This document shows, piece after piece, positions 44,170 to 53,370 of a stretch of 64,000 nt of DNA. Under the pieces are notes generated by a model, which saw nothing but the letters and a program-made list of their open reading frames with translations, was not told the DNA's origin and ran no database searches. Within the stretch, counting starts at the first letter, position 1, and every line of letters starts with the position of its first letter. Origin of the DNA: Saccharibacillus soli (GTDB lineage: Bacteria; Bacillota; Bacilli; Paenibacillales; Paenibacillaceae); assembly GCA_002189105.1 (NCBI GenBank), contig NIOB01000001.1:1426001-1490000 (forward strand), given 5' to 3'. The position numbers and the translations under genes were made by a program.

Positions 44170-44982
44170 TTACTTCTTCTTCCCCACATACAGCACATGC
44201 GGCGACATGCCCAGGATATGCGGATCATCCGACACTTCGATCAGATGCTCCATCACGCTCTTGAACTCCTCATCTCCGCGCTGACGCCAGTGTTCCCATT
44301 GCTGGGCGGTCATGGCACCAGCAACACTGCTGGAGGCTACCATCTTCACACACTCGAATCCGCAGCTTTCCATGAAGGGTTCAATCTCCCCAACTTCAAA
44401 ATAATAAGCTCCGGTGAACCGGCCTTCGTCAGCATGGTCGAACGCTCCGGTCGTCAGCAATCGCTCCAGTCCTGCCGCCGTGTCATTGGGCTTCCAGGAT
44501 GTCGGGTGCGCCAGTGACTTGCTGAAGAAGGATGTGCGCGGCATGAAAGCAACGAAGACCGTACCGCCTGGCTTGGTTACGCGATGCAGTTCCTGAACAG
44601 CCTAAATCCGATCCTCCTCTGCCTGCAAATGATACATCGGTCCCAGCATCAGAGCCGCATCGAAACGGGCATCGTCCAGACCATGCAGATCCCGGGCATC
44701 GCGGGCATGGAACCCGTCGAAATGTTCGCGCAGTCCAAGCTCTCCTGCCTTGGCTTCGGCGATCTCAACCAGTCTTGGCGTCAGGTCAGTCAAGGTCATG
44801 CGGTATCCGCGTTCAGCAAGTGCCATCGCATATTGACCGGGCCCTGCTCCATTGTCGAGAATGTGACCGTCTGCCGGCAGATGAGCCAGAATATGATGAC
44901 GGTTAATCGTAAATTCCAGCGGTTCGCGCTCCAATCTTCCCCATTCATCAAAAGCGCTGTAGTAATCGATCAAGTTGCTCAT
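44170..44982 (-). pseudogene. SAM-dependent methyltransferase interrupted by in-frame TAG
   Basis: A reading frame of 271 codons from ATG 44982 (AAAAGGGGAGAAGGTT upstream) is broken at codon 127 by TAG (44604-44602). Before it are the class I methyltransferase motifs ILDNGAGPGQYAMALAERG and AALMLGPMYHLQAEEDRI; immediately after it, in the same frame, come AVQELHRVTKPGGTVFVAF and a normal C-terminal half. CAG to TAG (Gln) would explain the stop by one change. The rest is intact, so the lesion is recent, is a sequence error, or is read through. An internal ATG at 44544 could only give the C-terminal part without the SAM site. Confidence 0.85.
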
Positions 44983-45092
44983 AACCTTCTCCCCTTTTCA
45001 TGCAGCTTGTGTCGATGTGACTTTCATCTCCATCTTTTGAAACGATTCGACGTTTTATGAGCTTATCCTCTTTTCCCCTTTATTTCTATCTC

Positions 45093-46109
45093 TTATGAAT
45101 AGACGAATCGCCGCTGCATCCAGAAGCTAAATAGGAAGATCGACAGCTCTGTCAATACCTTCGCTACCGCAAGCGGCAGAATCAATTGTTCATTGTAGAA
45201 GTACAGCAGCGCATAATTGAGCAGCAGCACCAACACAACCAATGAAAAATATTTGGGCATCGACCTGCGAACCTTCGCTGCGTTTTTGCCTCCAAATACG
45301 TATCTGCGGTTCACCGAATAATTAAAGATCGAACTGCAAAGTCTGGCGGCAGCTACCGATAGGAACAGGTTATGCGTCAGATACTGGAACACAAACAGCA
45401 GCAGAAAATCAATCAAAGCGGAGGCTGCTGATGAGGCGCTGAACGCCAGAATCGGCAGATAGATCCGGAAAGAGTCGGTCAGCGGACGGAAGTGCGACGA
45501 TTTATTGGCTTCCAGATAGACTGTCTCAATAAATATTTCCCGAATCGCATATCCTTGCTCGCGCGCAGCCAGCAGCATATTCATCTCATACTCAAAACGT
45601 TCACCCGGAATGGCGCACAACCAATCCAGCATAGCATGTGGAAAACCTCTCAGCCCCGTCTGCGTATCATAGACGCTTCCACCCGTGGCAGCGGCGAATA
45701 CACTTCGGGTGACACGGTTACCGAAACGGCTGCGCAGAGGAACACTCCCCGTAAACTTGCGGCTGCCCAGCACCATGCCTGCCGAAGGATGCAGCTTGAC
45801 GGCTTCAGCGACACGCTTGATGTCGTGGGGCAGATGCTGCCCGTCGCTGTCTGCACAGATCACGGATTCATGCAGGTCCCATTCACGGATATGCCGGAAT
45901 CCCGTCTTGAGCGCGGCTCCTTTGCCCAGATTGTGTTTGTGTGTCAGCACCGTGCAGCCATAGCTCTGCGCCATCGAGAAAATATCCCGGTATGCGTCAC
46001 CACTTCCATCATCCACAATAACGATGGGTCCGAGTTCAAACTGCTGCAACTGAACGATCAGATTGAGCAGGCGGACATCCGGTTCGTAAGCAGGAATGAG
46101 AATAGTCAT
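45093..46109 (-). CDS. GT2 glycosyltransferase fused to a GtrA-like membrane domain
   Basis: A 338-residue protein. Residues 1-210 are a GT-A glycosyltransferase of dolichyl-phosphate-mannose synthase type (ILIPAYEPD, IVIVDDGSGD, ICADSDGQHLP); residues 215-338 hold four membrane helices of the GtrA family. It probably puts a sugar on undecaprenyl phosphate and helps flip it, for decoration of a wall or surface polymer. It begins 3 bases past the end of the phosphodiester glycosidase gene, with GAGGGGG lying inside that gene, so the two are translated together. Confidence 0.9.
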   Translation of the reverse strand: MTILIPAYEPDVRLLNLIVQLQQFELGPIVIVDDGSGDAYRDIFSMAQSYGCTVLTHKHNLGKGAALKTGFRHIREWDLHESVICADSDGQHLPHDIKRVAEAVKLHPSAGMVLGSRKFTGSVPLRSRFGNRVTRSVFAAATGGSVYDTQTGLRGFPHAMLDWLCAIPGERFEYEMNMLLAAREQGYAIREIFIETVYLEANKSSHFRPLTDSFRIYLPILAFSASSAASALIDFLLLFVFQYLTHNLFLSVAAARLCSSIFNYSVNRRYVFGGKNAAKVRRSMPKYFSLVVLVLLLNYALLYFYNEQLILPLAVAKVLTELSIFLFSFWMQRRFVYS

Positions 46110-46112
46110 CGC

Positions 46113-47138
46113 TTATTCCCCCTCGCTGACATACAGGATGTCGCTGACGGCACGTTCTTTATTTTTTCCCTGAGGATTGTTGACGACCCTGCCCATAAAA
46201 TACATCGTCGAGGAACCGCCGCCGTCGAGATTGTACGCTTCGGATGCTCCCAGATCCTTCATGGTCTGTGCGAGTTCAATCAGCGTCATGCCGCGGCTCT
46301 CGCTGGAGCGCCCATCGACAACCACAAACACATAATGATGGGCTGAGATCATCCCAATAGCCGTTCTTGGATTCGCTTCTTCAATCGAACGATTGCCAAA
46401 GTTGTTGTCGATGCTCACGCTGCTGAAGTCGCTGGTAATCTGACCGTCCTGAACCAGAATCGGGCCAAAGGATAACGTGTTGAGCGCACCTTCCGCCAGC
46501 AGCTCCGAAGAAGAAGTGGTGGTCTCGTTATACGTCTTCATCGTTCCGTCGCTCATGAGCGCCATGGCATCCCGAGTCGGCTCGTCCCGATACAGCGTGC
46601 CGTTGCGAATAATGACGCCATCGTCACGGAATCCATAATAATCGCCGTTGATCGCCAGGATCGCTCCCACGTTCGAGGCGATATCCGAAGTTGTATCTGT
46701 GATATTGGTACCGAAGCTGTTGCTCGCGAGTGCCGATCTCAGATCCGTGGCATCCTCCACCACAACATCCGCTACATAATACGTAATCTGATCGGAGCCT
46801 GAGTCTGTAACGACTTGTTTGACATGAATGTCGAGATCGTCGCTGGTGTAATTCCAATTATCCGATGTCACCTGGCCTGCGGCTGCTGCCGTACTTTCAT
46901 CCGACGTCGTTGAAGCTGAAGTTGTACCCGCCGCGTTGGAAACTGAACTGGAAGTCCCGCCGCTTGTGCTGCTGCTTGGTAGTCGATCTGCGACCGCCAC
47001 CTCAACGTGCGGAATCAGGTAGCGGTCAGCCAGACTATACAGAATGGCTCCCACCACCAGCACGATCACCAGGGCGATGATCGGCCATTTTCGTTTCTTC
47101 TTGGACGGGATGGAATGTGGGTCATCTGCTCTCATCAT
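46113..47138 (-). CDS. Phosphodiester glycosidase (NAGPA-domain) membrane protein
   Basis: A 341-residue protein with one membrane helix (about 18-38), a Ser/Thr-rich linker (about 50-90) and an extracellular NAGPA domain (about 130-340). Family motifs are visible: AILAINGDYYGF, the ARTAI-like PRTAIGMI and LDGGGSSTMYF. Such domains hydrolyse or rearrange sugar phosphodiesters and occur with surface polysaccharide genes. GAGGTGAGC precedes the first ATG. With the GT2-GtrA partner downstream it likely modifies a cell-surface glycan. Confidence 0.9.
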   Translation of the reverse strand: MMRADDPHSIPSKKKRKWPIIALVIVLVVGAILYSLADRYLIPHVEVAVADRLPSSSTSGGTSSSVSNAAGTTSASTTSDESTAAAAGQVTSDNWNYTSDDLDIHVKQVVTDSGSDQITYYVADVVVEDATDLRSALASNSFGTNITDTTSDIASNVGAILAINGDYYGFRDDGVIIRNGTLYRDEPTRDAMALMSDGTMKTYNETTTSSSELLAEGALNTLSFGPILVQDGQITSDFSSVSIDNNFGNRSIEEANPRTAIGMISAHHYVFVVVDGRSSESRGMTLIELAQTMKDLGASEAYNLDGGGSSTMYFMGRVVNNPQGKNKERAVSDILYVSEGE

Positions 47139-47230
47139 GGGAAGCTCACCTCTTCATTGTTCTGGGATGAGCTTATGATAAGAGCAGGAACTTAAATGAA
47201 TCTGAAAGGGGAAGAGGGCGAAGAAAGGAA

Positions 47231-47605
47231 CTACGGCCGAAGACTCTCTGCTTCCCAGCCCATTTGCTCCAGAACGGTAATCCCGTCCACGACTTCCACT
47301 TGCGTGTCTCCATTCCAGCCTTGCTCCAACGCATATAGAATCAGAAGCCGCATCCGGCTGGGATGATGCAGATTCCAACGCTCAGTCTCTCCAGTATCCC
47401 GGCGCCTCAGATCGATTCCGACCATCAGAGGACTGCCTGCCGCCGCATCTTCCCAGGTATGAAAACGAAACGAAAATCCGCGATTCCGACGCTCCGCCCG
47501 AAAAAGGTTCAAGGTGACCGTGCTTGTCCCGTTTGCGTATTGAACATTCAGCGCATATACAAATTTCCGGTCGTCAAGGGTAAGCGTTCTGGGTTTCGAC
47601 GCCAT
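47231..47605 (-). CDS. Unknown small protein
   Basis: A 124-residue soluble protein behind AAGGAGAG, rich in beta-strand pattern in the first 80 residues (FVYALNVQYANGTSTVTLNL) with a helix around RMRLLILYALEQGW. I do not recognise it. It lies 36 bases after the next unknown gene (47642-48430) in the same direction, so both probably share a transcript. Confidence 0.6.
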   Translation of the reverse strand: MASKPRTLTLDDRKFVYALNVQYANGTSTVTLNLFRAERRNRGFSFRFHTWEDAAAGSPLMVGIDLRRRDTGETERWNLHHPSRMRLLILYALEQGWNGDTQVEVVDGITVLEQMGWEAESLRP

Positions 47606-47641
47606 TTGGATGTCTCTCCTTTCTTCCGTGCTGTGCCCCTT

Positions 47642-48430
47642 TCACTCTTGCACCGCCGATTCATTCACAGCCGCCTCCAGCGCTTCCTGCATGGCGGCGT
47701 ACAGTTCGTCCGAGCAGGATGCAAACTCCTGATCTTTCCCCTTTTCGTGCGCGGAATAGGGTGGAACATCGTTCCAGGAACCCATTCCTCCGAATACCCA
47801 GGATCGATAGACAGCCGCGTACATGCGCTGTGCCTGCTCCGAGTATCCTGCAGGAAGCGGAGTCTCCGCGTGTAATTGTCCATTCAGGATATGTAATGCC
47901 GGGCCAAAAAAGTTGAGCTTCCAATGTTGTTCACCAATTTCGTCCGCCAGCCTTCCAATCTCGGTCAGTGCCAGCTCCAGACGCTGCCGGGATCGTTCGA
48001 GATTGTAGTCGAAGGCGTCGTCATCGAAATCATGGGTTCGGCGGCAGCGATACGTGATCTGCCAGTATGTATGGGTGTCCTCGCGTTCAGCTCTCCAGTC
48101 AGCTGTCCAGATCTCATCGAAGTTCCGAAGGCGTGCCACCATCGCCCAACGACGTCCCCCGCCTGCGAATCCACTCTGCTGCCGATCCCGGGTGCCCGCG
48201 CCCAACTGAATCGCCAATATGCCACGGCAGTGCTTTTTCTTCAGATCATGCAGCCAAGTTTGAACAGGATCAGCCTGATTCTTGCTCTTCAGCGGTCGCC
48301 CGTCCTCACCCTGGAATTCGATCCGAAAAATCCGGGGATCGAAACCATCCAAGGATTCATATTGTCGGGTATGCAGATAGCCATTAGCGGCGGATACCAG
48401 CAGCAGTAATTGATGCAGTTCTCCGTTCAT
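47642..48430 (-). CDS. Unknown protein of 262 residues
   Basis: Start set at ATG 48430, 8 bases after AGAAGG; a longer frame to 48475 would overlap the upstream gene and lacks a better site. The product has an N-terminal LHQLLLLVSAANGYLH segment and a central region with RRWAMVARLRNFDEIW and HWKLNFFGPALHILN. No signal peptide. Not recognised. It sits 32 bases after the SMI1-like gene in a run of same-strand genes. Confidence 0.6.
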   Translation of the reverse strand: MNGELHQLLLLVSAANGYLHTRQYESLDGFDPRIFRIEFQGEDGRPLKSKNQADPVQTWLHDLKKKHCRGILAIQLGAGTRDRQQSGFAGGGRRWAMVARLRNFDEIWTADWRAEREDTHTYWQITYRCRRTHDFDDDAFDYNLERSRQRLELALTEIGRLADEIGEQHWKLNFFGPALHILNGQLHAETPLPAGYSEQAQRMYAAVYRSWVFGGMGSWNDVPPYSAHEKGKDQEFASCSDELYAAMQEALEAAVNESAVQE

Positions 48431-48462
48431 CCGATTACCTTCTCCCTTCTCTTCACACTGGC

Positions 48463-49020
48463 TTATTCCGACCATTCACTCCAGAAGGGAATCGGTTTGA
48501 GCTTCTCGAACTTGATGTCGGAGTATGGACGTTTGCCAAATTCGATCTCCCAATACTGCTGCAAATTTTCGCCATAAGGAATCACATCAGCCTGCCAGAC
48601 CGAGAACACCGGATTGCCTGGCTCATGAGGAGCAGATGGCAGATAGCGGTGACCATATACCGGAATCAACTTGGGGACTTCTTGATAAAAACGGGTCGCA
48701 GCAGCTTTGGCTTCTTCCATATCGCTCGGTCGGTCGCCCCAGTCCTGATGCCAATACCGATTCATTTCTACGTCAAACAGCAGACCTTGCAGCGGCCAAT
48801 CAAGCTGCTTACGGATTCGCTTTACATTCCGTTCGGAGAAGTCCCTCCAATGGGGAAACTTCTCTCCGCTGGGGACGCCAGTTTGCAGCAGTTCCTTCAG
48901 ATCCGGCGGGAAAAGAATTTCATATTCGCGTTCGGCACGTTCAATCTCTTCATCATTTAATCCCGGATCAAAATGCAGCCCAAAGCGCTTGAGTTTTTGG
49001 ATCGTGTCAGCAGCGTTCAA
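48463..49020 (-). CDS. SMI1/KNR4 (SUKH)-like protein
   Basis: A 185-residue protein with the SUKH pattern: LNDEEIERAEREYEILFPPDLKELL (split in the family as helix, PP, helix) at residues about 21-46, then GLLFDV and a late PVYGHRYLP, NPVFSVWQADVIPYG. The likely start is TTG at 49020, with AGAGGG upstream. SUKH proteins often neutralise secreted toxins of polymorphic systems or act as regulators. It begins the block of unknown genes that ends at 47231. No toxin is found nearby. Confidence 0.72.
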   Translation of the reverse strand: MNAADTIQKLKRFGLHFDPGLNDEEIERAEREYEILFPPDLKELLQTGVPSGEKFPHWRDFSERNVKRIRKQLDWPLQGLLFDVEMNRYWHQDWGDRPSDMEEAKAAATRFYQEVPKLIPVYGHRYLPSAPHEPGNPVFSVWQADVIPYGENLQQYWEIEFGKRPYSDIKFEKLKPIPFWSEWSE

Positions 49021-49074
49021 GCTTTTCGCCCTCTTTTCTCATAATGAAGTGGAACTTCTCGTGCAATCCTCGAC

Positions 49075-49110
49075 AAAAAGCGGCTGTCCGGATGACTCCG
49101 AAAGCCGCTT
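49075..49110 (-). terminator. Terminator of the zinc-ribbon gene
   Basis: On the minus strand AAGCGGCT pairs with AGCCGCTT with an inner CGGA/TCCG stem, followed by TTTTT. Confidence 0.85.
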
Positions 49111-49121
49111 GAATCATCCGT

Positions 49122-49325
49122 TTACCCGAAAAATAGATCCAGAATATTCGATCCCGTCGAAGACTGTCGGTTGTAGAATTCCGAATATCCGCAGTTCGTG
49201 CAGGACACCACGGTAAATTCGTTATGCTGCATATCGAACATTTTGGACAGCCCAGTGCCGGTCATCGCAACGTCCTTGGTCTCCGCGCTGGTACTTCCAC
49301 ATTTGATACAACCTTTTTCCGCCAT
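49122..49325 (-). CDS. Small zinc-ribbon protein
   Basis: A 67-residue protein with two CxxC pairs, CIKCG at residues 6-9 and CTNCGY at about 42-45, forming a zinc ribbon of the kind grouped as nucleic-acid-binding zinc-ribbon proteins in Firmicutes. Between them lies GTGLSKMFDMQHNEF, a region similar to known relatives that carry FD-(I/M)-Q-x-(N/R)-x-F. GGGAGGAATGG precedes the ATG. It is monocistronic with its own terminator. The molecular role is unknown. Confidence 0.82.
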   Translation of the reverse strand: MAEKGCIKCGSTSAETKDVAMTGTGLSKMFDMQHNEFTVVSCTNCGYSEFYNRQSSTGSNILDLFFG

Positions 49326-49440
49326 TTTCCATTCCTCCCTGTTTGATTTATTTCTTATTTTTACCCCAGGGAAGGAAAATTACGCAGAAAGGCAGACATA
49401 TGCGTGACTTATTGGATTGTGAGCTGCTTGGTCAGATGCT

Positions 49441-50157
49441 TTATTCGCCATGCTCCAGTGTGCGCAGATACCCAATCTCTGCCAAGTCCTCTTCCAGATC
49501 TTCCAGTGTCAGTTCCGGGTTCAGCACGTGCAGTTGTTGGGCGCTAATGGATTCGTGGGCGAAGATTCGTCTGATGGTTTCCAGATCCACTTCCCTTTCA
49601 TAATACCAAGACGCCCACTTCTGATAATACTCAGGACCCTCCACAAGAAGCCGCAGCAGACGGCAATCTTCTTCGCGGTAAAGTCGATCAGCCGACCACT
49701 TGTTATCGGAATATAAATTCCACAAGCAGAACGTCGTTTGTTCGCCCATAAAGGCAGGCTCGCGCAGGAATTCTGCAACGTTTTCCGGCACAGGATCTAC
49801 TCCAATCGAGACAGCTCCTTCTTCCACAAGTTCATGGTCGAACCCCTTCATCATCAGACCCTGCGGACTGAACCAAGCAAAATAATGGCTGCCTTCCCCA
49901 TCCCGCATGGAAGCCATCTCCTCCTTGGAGTACCAGGATTGGTTATAGGAATAGTACCGCAGTTCCCACTCCGGCGACAGAATGGCATCCAGCACAGCCG
50001 CGGCCTGGAAGATTTGCCGACACGCTTCAATCGAAGGCAGCCGATCCATCCACACCGCCGCCGAATCGTTTGTTATCCCGTCTTGCATTTTTCCACTCTC
50101 CCCTTCCTTGAGCTTCAAAATCCTTCCTATGCGGTCGTCCATATAAAACTTCTTCAT
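49441..50157 (-). CDS. Unknown soluble protein
   Basis: A 238-residue acidic protein starting MKKFYMDDRIGRILKL behind AGGAAG. The centre (HYFAWFSPQGLMMKGFDHE, WNLYSDNKWSADRLY) is rich in aromatic residues and the tail is a helical acidic stretch (LTLEDLEEDLAEIGYL). No signal peptide or membrane segment. I do not recognise the family; its size and style resemble the other accessory proteins in this block. It ends the run that starts with the HAD and GrpB genes. Confidence 0.6.
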   Translation of the reverse strand: MKKFYMDDRIGRILKLKEGESGKMQDGITNDSAAVWMDRLPSIEACRQIFQAAAVLDAILSPEWELRYYSYNQSWYSKEEMASMRDGEGSHYFAWFSPQGLMMKGFDHELVEEGAVSIGVDPVPENVAEFLREPAFMGEQTTFCLWNLYSDNKWSADRLYREEDCRLLRLLVEGPEYYQKWASWYYEREVDLETIRRIFAHESISAQQLHVLNPELTLEDLEEDLAEIGYLRTLEHGE

Positions 50158-50182
50158 TCTGAATCTTCCTATTCTCCAACCT

Positions 50183-50734
50183 TCAGCGTTCGGCCTCCGT
50201 CAATACATGCTGGATAAACTCACTTTTTGCCCGTGTATAAGCTTCCCGGTCATTCCGATATTGCTCGGCCAACTGCTGCTTCAGCTGCCCATAACGTTCC
50301 ACTGCATCAGGTCGCTGCCGCATCACGTTCCGAAAACGAAGCTGGATGTCCCAGCGCTGTTCATGCTGAGGGATCAGATGCAGGTGACACTTGCGCCGAT
50401 CCTGTTTCACTTTGACAAAAAAACGCCGCCATTCATGTCCGTCCAATTCCACAGGAACGTAATGCCAATCTTCAGCTGCCAGCGTCTCCACCACTTCTTC
50501 CAATTGTGCATAAGAAGGAATCTTCGCCATCACATCAAGAATAGGCTTGGCTGCAAGATCCGGAATGGAAGTGCTGCCGATATGCTCAACTTCATCTACG
50601 CCGTAAGGAGCCAGAAGCGCACGAAGCCGTGCGGCTTCCTCCCGGCCTCTCTCCAGCCATTCGGGGTTGGCAGGCTGGATCTCGACCGCTTCCGTCGCCC
50701 AGATTGGCCAATCTTCCTGAGATTCATGTGTCAT
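50183..50734 (-). CDS. GrpB-family nucleotidyltransferase-like protein
   Basis: A 183-residue protein of the GrpB (COG2320) family, with the signature VEHIGSTSIPDLAAKPILDV at about residues 41-60, RRFFVKV and HLHLIP, and a C-terminal helical tail. The fold belongs to the nucleotidyltransferase superfamily, but the family's reaction is not established; GrpB domains are sometimes fused to CoaE. Its ATG overlaps the TGA stop of the HAD gene (50731-50734), so they are translationally coupled. Confidence 0.9.
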   Translation of the reverse strand: MTHESQEDWPIWATEAVEIQPANPEWLERGREEAARLRALLAPYGVDEVEHIGSTSIPDLAAKPILDVMAKIPSYAQLEEVVETLAAEDWHYVPVELDGHEWRRFFVKVKQDRRKCHLHLIPQHEQRWDIQLRFRNVMRQRPDAVERYGQLKQQLAEQYRNDREAYTRAKSEFIQHVLTEAER

Positions 50735-51312
50735 GCTCGCACTTCCTCTCGGTTCATCATCCAGTTGATCGCTTCATTCAGATCCTTCGCCGTATATGCC
50801 GGATAGGCAGCCGCCCATTCCTCTGAAAAGCCACCATTATGATAACGTTCCAGCTCGCTGCTTCCCGCCCCCGTTTGCACAAGAATCGCCATACATCCCG
50901 CTCTATTGGCGGCTACCAGATCCGTCCAGCGATCACCAATGACTGCGCATTTGCGCAGGTTCACCTGATGTTCAGCTGCGGCCTGCTTCAGCATGCCCAC
51001 ATTGGGCTTGCGGCAGTCGCAGCCTTCGCCATGCTCATGAGGACATACGTATACCCCGTCGAATCCCCACGTCGTTAGTTCCTGAACAAAGTCGTCCAAC
51101 ACCGCCTGTCCACGCGCAATAACGGGTTGATTGGTAAACGAAAAGATGAGTTTTCCCGCGTCCTTGATTGCCTGAATAGATTCCGGAACCGAAGGAAAAC
51201 AAGTAAAAGCACCCGGGAGGATCATCTCATCGCTTCCTCCCAGTGTTCCATCCCGGTCCAGGAAAATCGCCTGGATGTCTTCAAAGGGAAGACGGGTATT
51301 CGTATGATTCAT
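50731..51312 (-). CDS. HAD-superfamily phosphatase, GmhB-like
   Basis: Start set at ATG 51312 behind GGAGGGG; 193 residues. HAD motifs are complete: FLDRDGTLGG (nucleophile Asp19, Asp21), FSFTNQP, and GDRWTDLVAANRAG. The insert CPHEHGEGCDCRKP is the zinc loop of histidinol-phosphatase and heptose-bisphosphate phosphatase relatives (GmhB/HisB-N). Without other heptose genes the natural substrate is uncertain. It overlaps the GrpB gene by four bases. Confidence 0.88.
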   Translation of the reverse strand: MNHTNTRLPFEDIQAIFLDRDGTLGGSDEMILPGAFTCFPSVPESIQAIKDAGKLIFSFTNQPVIARGQAVLDDFVQELTTWGFDGVYVCPHEHGEGCDCRKPNVGMLKQAAAEHQVNLRKCAVIGDRWTDLVAANRAGCMAILVQTGAGSSELERYHNGGFSEEWAAAYPAYTAKDLNEAINWMMNREEVRA

Positions 51313-51378
51313 AACGCTGCAACCCCTCCTTTTTATTTTCGGTGATTTGGCTTGGCTCGCATCTGGCTCCATCCAGGC

Positions 51379-52119
51379 CTATCGTTCACTCGGCTTCACA
51401 ATCGGCAGATCGCAGATCGCAATCTCAATCGGTGTGCGATAAGAACGGGTATGGACAGCAGCAAGCTCGGACGTTCGGGGACGGATGATGATCTGCCCCT
51501 CCTTGACGGCTATCGAAGCCACCAGGAAATAAATGTCGTCATAGCGGTTTAACTCCTGAAATATTTGCTTGCGGGTTACGTCCTTCAAGCGGTCTATGTA
51601 GGTGAGAATAGCGGTCGATTTGCGACCCAAGGGTCGGATCTGGTAGGAGACGCTGACCCTGTACTGCCGGGTTTCTTTGCTTAAATGGTCGATCTCCACT
51701 TCGCTGCCCTGCTCCAACAGAAGTTGGCAGGCATCTTCCACGATATGGCGTTGTTCGTCATTAAGCGCGATTTTCTTCAACACATCAGCAAGCAGACTCA
51801 ATAGATCCAGTTCCTGCTGTACAGGAGAACGCTCGTTAAAAGGAACTGTCGGAAACCCTACGGTATACCTTTTCATTTGTCGCATCGGGGTAGACTGGGG
51901 GCCTTGAACCACTCCCTCATCCAACTCCGGCGTCAATACAACATGAAGATGATCGAATTCCCCCGTTCTATAACCTCGACTGCGCAGAACTCGCGCCATT
52001 CGTGTACCCAGGTCCGCAGTACGGATGGTCGTTTTGTACCGTTGACCGATTGCATCAGGCGTCCTCCCAGGTTGTTCACTTTGCTCAAACAAGCGAATCT
52101 CTACGATTTTCCTATCCAT
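51379..52119 (-). CDS. Unknown protein of 246 residues
   Basis: Start set at ATG 52119, six bases after AGGAGGT; an upstream frame reaching 52239 would add a hydrophobic N-terminus but crosses the upstream terminator and has no ribosome site. The product (MDRKIVEIRLFEQSEQPGR) is mixed alpha/beta and charged, with a helical acidic centre around LLSLLADVLKKIALND and a beta-rich tail. Not recognised. It lies 66 bases upstream of the HAD gene and may head that operon. Confidence 0.6.
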   Translation of the reverse strand: MDRKIVEIRLFEQSEQPGRTPDAIGQRYKTTIRTADLGTRMARVLRSRGYRTGEFDHLHVVLTPELDEGVVQGPQSTPMRQMKRYTVGFPTVPFNERSPVQQELDLLSLLADVLKKIALNDEQRHIVEDACQLLLEQGSEVEIDHLSKETRQYRVSVSYQIRPLGRKSTAILTYIDRLKDVTRKQIFQELNRYDDIYFLVASIAVKEGQIIIRPRTSELAAVHTRSYRTPIEIAICDLPIVKPSER

Positions 52120-52185
52120 CAAGGAACCTCCTATCATCCGCGACATCCTCTTCAGTATACCGCCCCCCTCCAAAATCAACCAAAT

Positions 52186-52226
52186 AAAAAAAACCAGCAG
52201 GAATGTCCATTGGACGTTTCTACTGG
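52186..52226 (-). terminator. Terminator of the 52254-53153 methyltransferase
   Basis: On the minus strand CCAGTAGAAA pairs with CTGCTGG and further bases around CGTCC/GGAC, followed by eight T residues (52193-52186). Confidence 0.85.
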
Positions 52227-52253
52227 CTAAATAGGTCATTGGAGGCAGGCGAA

Positions 52254-53153
52254 TCAGGATTGTTCGTACATGTTCTGATCCTGAAGCCGAATCAGCACCT
52301 TGCCGAAACGTCCTCCCTGCTGCACTTGAATCCGCTCTTCGGGATACCGGGTGTTCAGATGTTCCTTCACGATCTCACGGCTTCGCTCATCAGCAGGCAG
52401 GCCGTGATGACGGAGCCACATCATGACTTCCTCCATTGCCTCTTCGCGGGTATGTTCCGTCGTCTTCAGCTCACGGGTAACAAGGGTCTCGTACGCATAC
52501 CCTTTAAGCGTCAGCAGATGAAGCAGATAGGCCATCTCCGTCACACGCGGTTCAAAAGCACGACCCGTAATTAGCGGGGTCACTTCGCTAACCAGACTAT
52601 TTTCCGATGAACTTACCGGCATGCTGATGTAGACAAACTTGCGGGCGCAGCTCAAAATATGTTCCACGCTGTCCCAATCGTGGACAACCGGACACATCGA
52701 GACGAACACCAGATCAAATGCCTGATTCCAACCTTTTTCCAGAACGTCGATCGACTCGAACTGCCCGGAGACAATCTCAACCGGACGTTCCGTAAAAGGT
52801 GCGGTGTTCGTGCGCAGCAGCTCGACCTGCGGCGGAGAAGATTCAAAAGCGGTTACCTGTGCACCGCGTTCGGCAAACGGTACGGTGAACACCCCGGAAG
52901 CCGCTCCCACATCCAAAATCTTGGCTCCATCAAACTGCACACCGCGGCTCGCCAGCCAGTTGACAATCCGCGCACTTCTTCGGCGCCCTTCTTCATTGAA
53001 GGACTGCTCATTAAACTGGTCTGCTTTGCCATTAAAAGCCGTCGCCGGATCAATGCCCGAACGCCGCATGCGTGCTGCCGCACCTTCGCCATAATTTTTC
53101 CATTCCTCCTGCCAGAGCGCCGCATCAAAAAAAGGCTTCCCCATTTCATTCAC
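52254..53153 (-). CDS. Class I SAM-dependent methyltransferase
   Basis: A 299-residue methyltransferase. Motif I is KILDVGAASGVFTVPFAERGA (about residues 78-98, quoted as overlapping the SAM loop), followed by VTAFESSPPQVE and FDLVFVSMCP. The C-terminal third has a helical lid with EEAMEEVMMWLRHHG. The frame starts with GTG at 53153; ATG three codons later is an equal candidate. Relatives annotated only as methyltransferases are common; the substrate is unknown. It has its own terminator. Confidence 0.85.
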   Translation of the reverse strand: MNEMGKPFFDAALWQEEWKNYGEGAAARMRRSGIDPATAFNGKADQFNEQSFNEEGRRRSARIVNWLASRGVQFDGAKILDVGAASGVFTVPFAERGAQVTAFESSPPQVELLRTNTAPFTERPVEIVSGQFESIDVLEKGWNQAFDLVFVSMCPVVHDWDSVEHILSCARKFVYISMPVSSSENSLVSEVTPLITGRAFEPRVTEMAYLLHLLTLKGYAYETLVTRELKTTEHTREEAMEEVMMWLRHHGLPADERSREIVKEHLNTRYPEERIQVQQGGRFGKVLIRLQDQNMYEQS

Positions 53154-53304
53154 CTTGACCTTTCTTCCTCATTTTCCTCATCAATAAAAGATATTATGTA
53201 TCTATAATAGATGATTAAATACAGAATGACAACCTCTTCTTCATTCTCACTCCAGGTTGAGCTGAATTTTGGGATGAACTTGATGGAAATTGGCGTACAA
53301 GATT

Positions 53305-53336
53305 TAAAAAACAGGCCTGGATTTGACCCAGACCTG
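53305..53336 (-). terminator. Terminator of the 53371-54276 gene
   Basis: On the minus strand CAGGTCTGG pairs with CCAGGCCTG, followed by TTTTTT (53310-53305). It lies 35 bases past the stop. Confidence 0.85.
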
Positions 53337-53370
53337 CACAATATTCCCGACTTTTCTTTCGGTTAGACTT

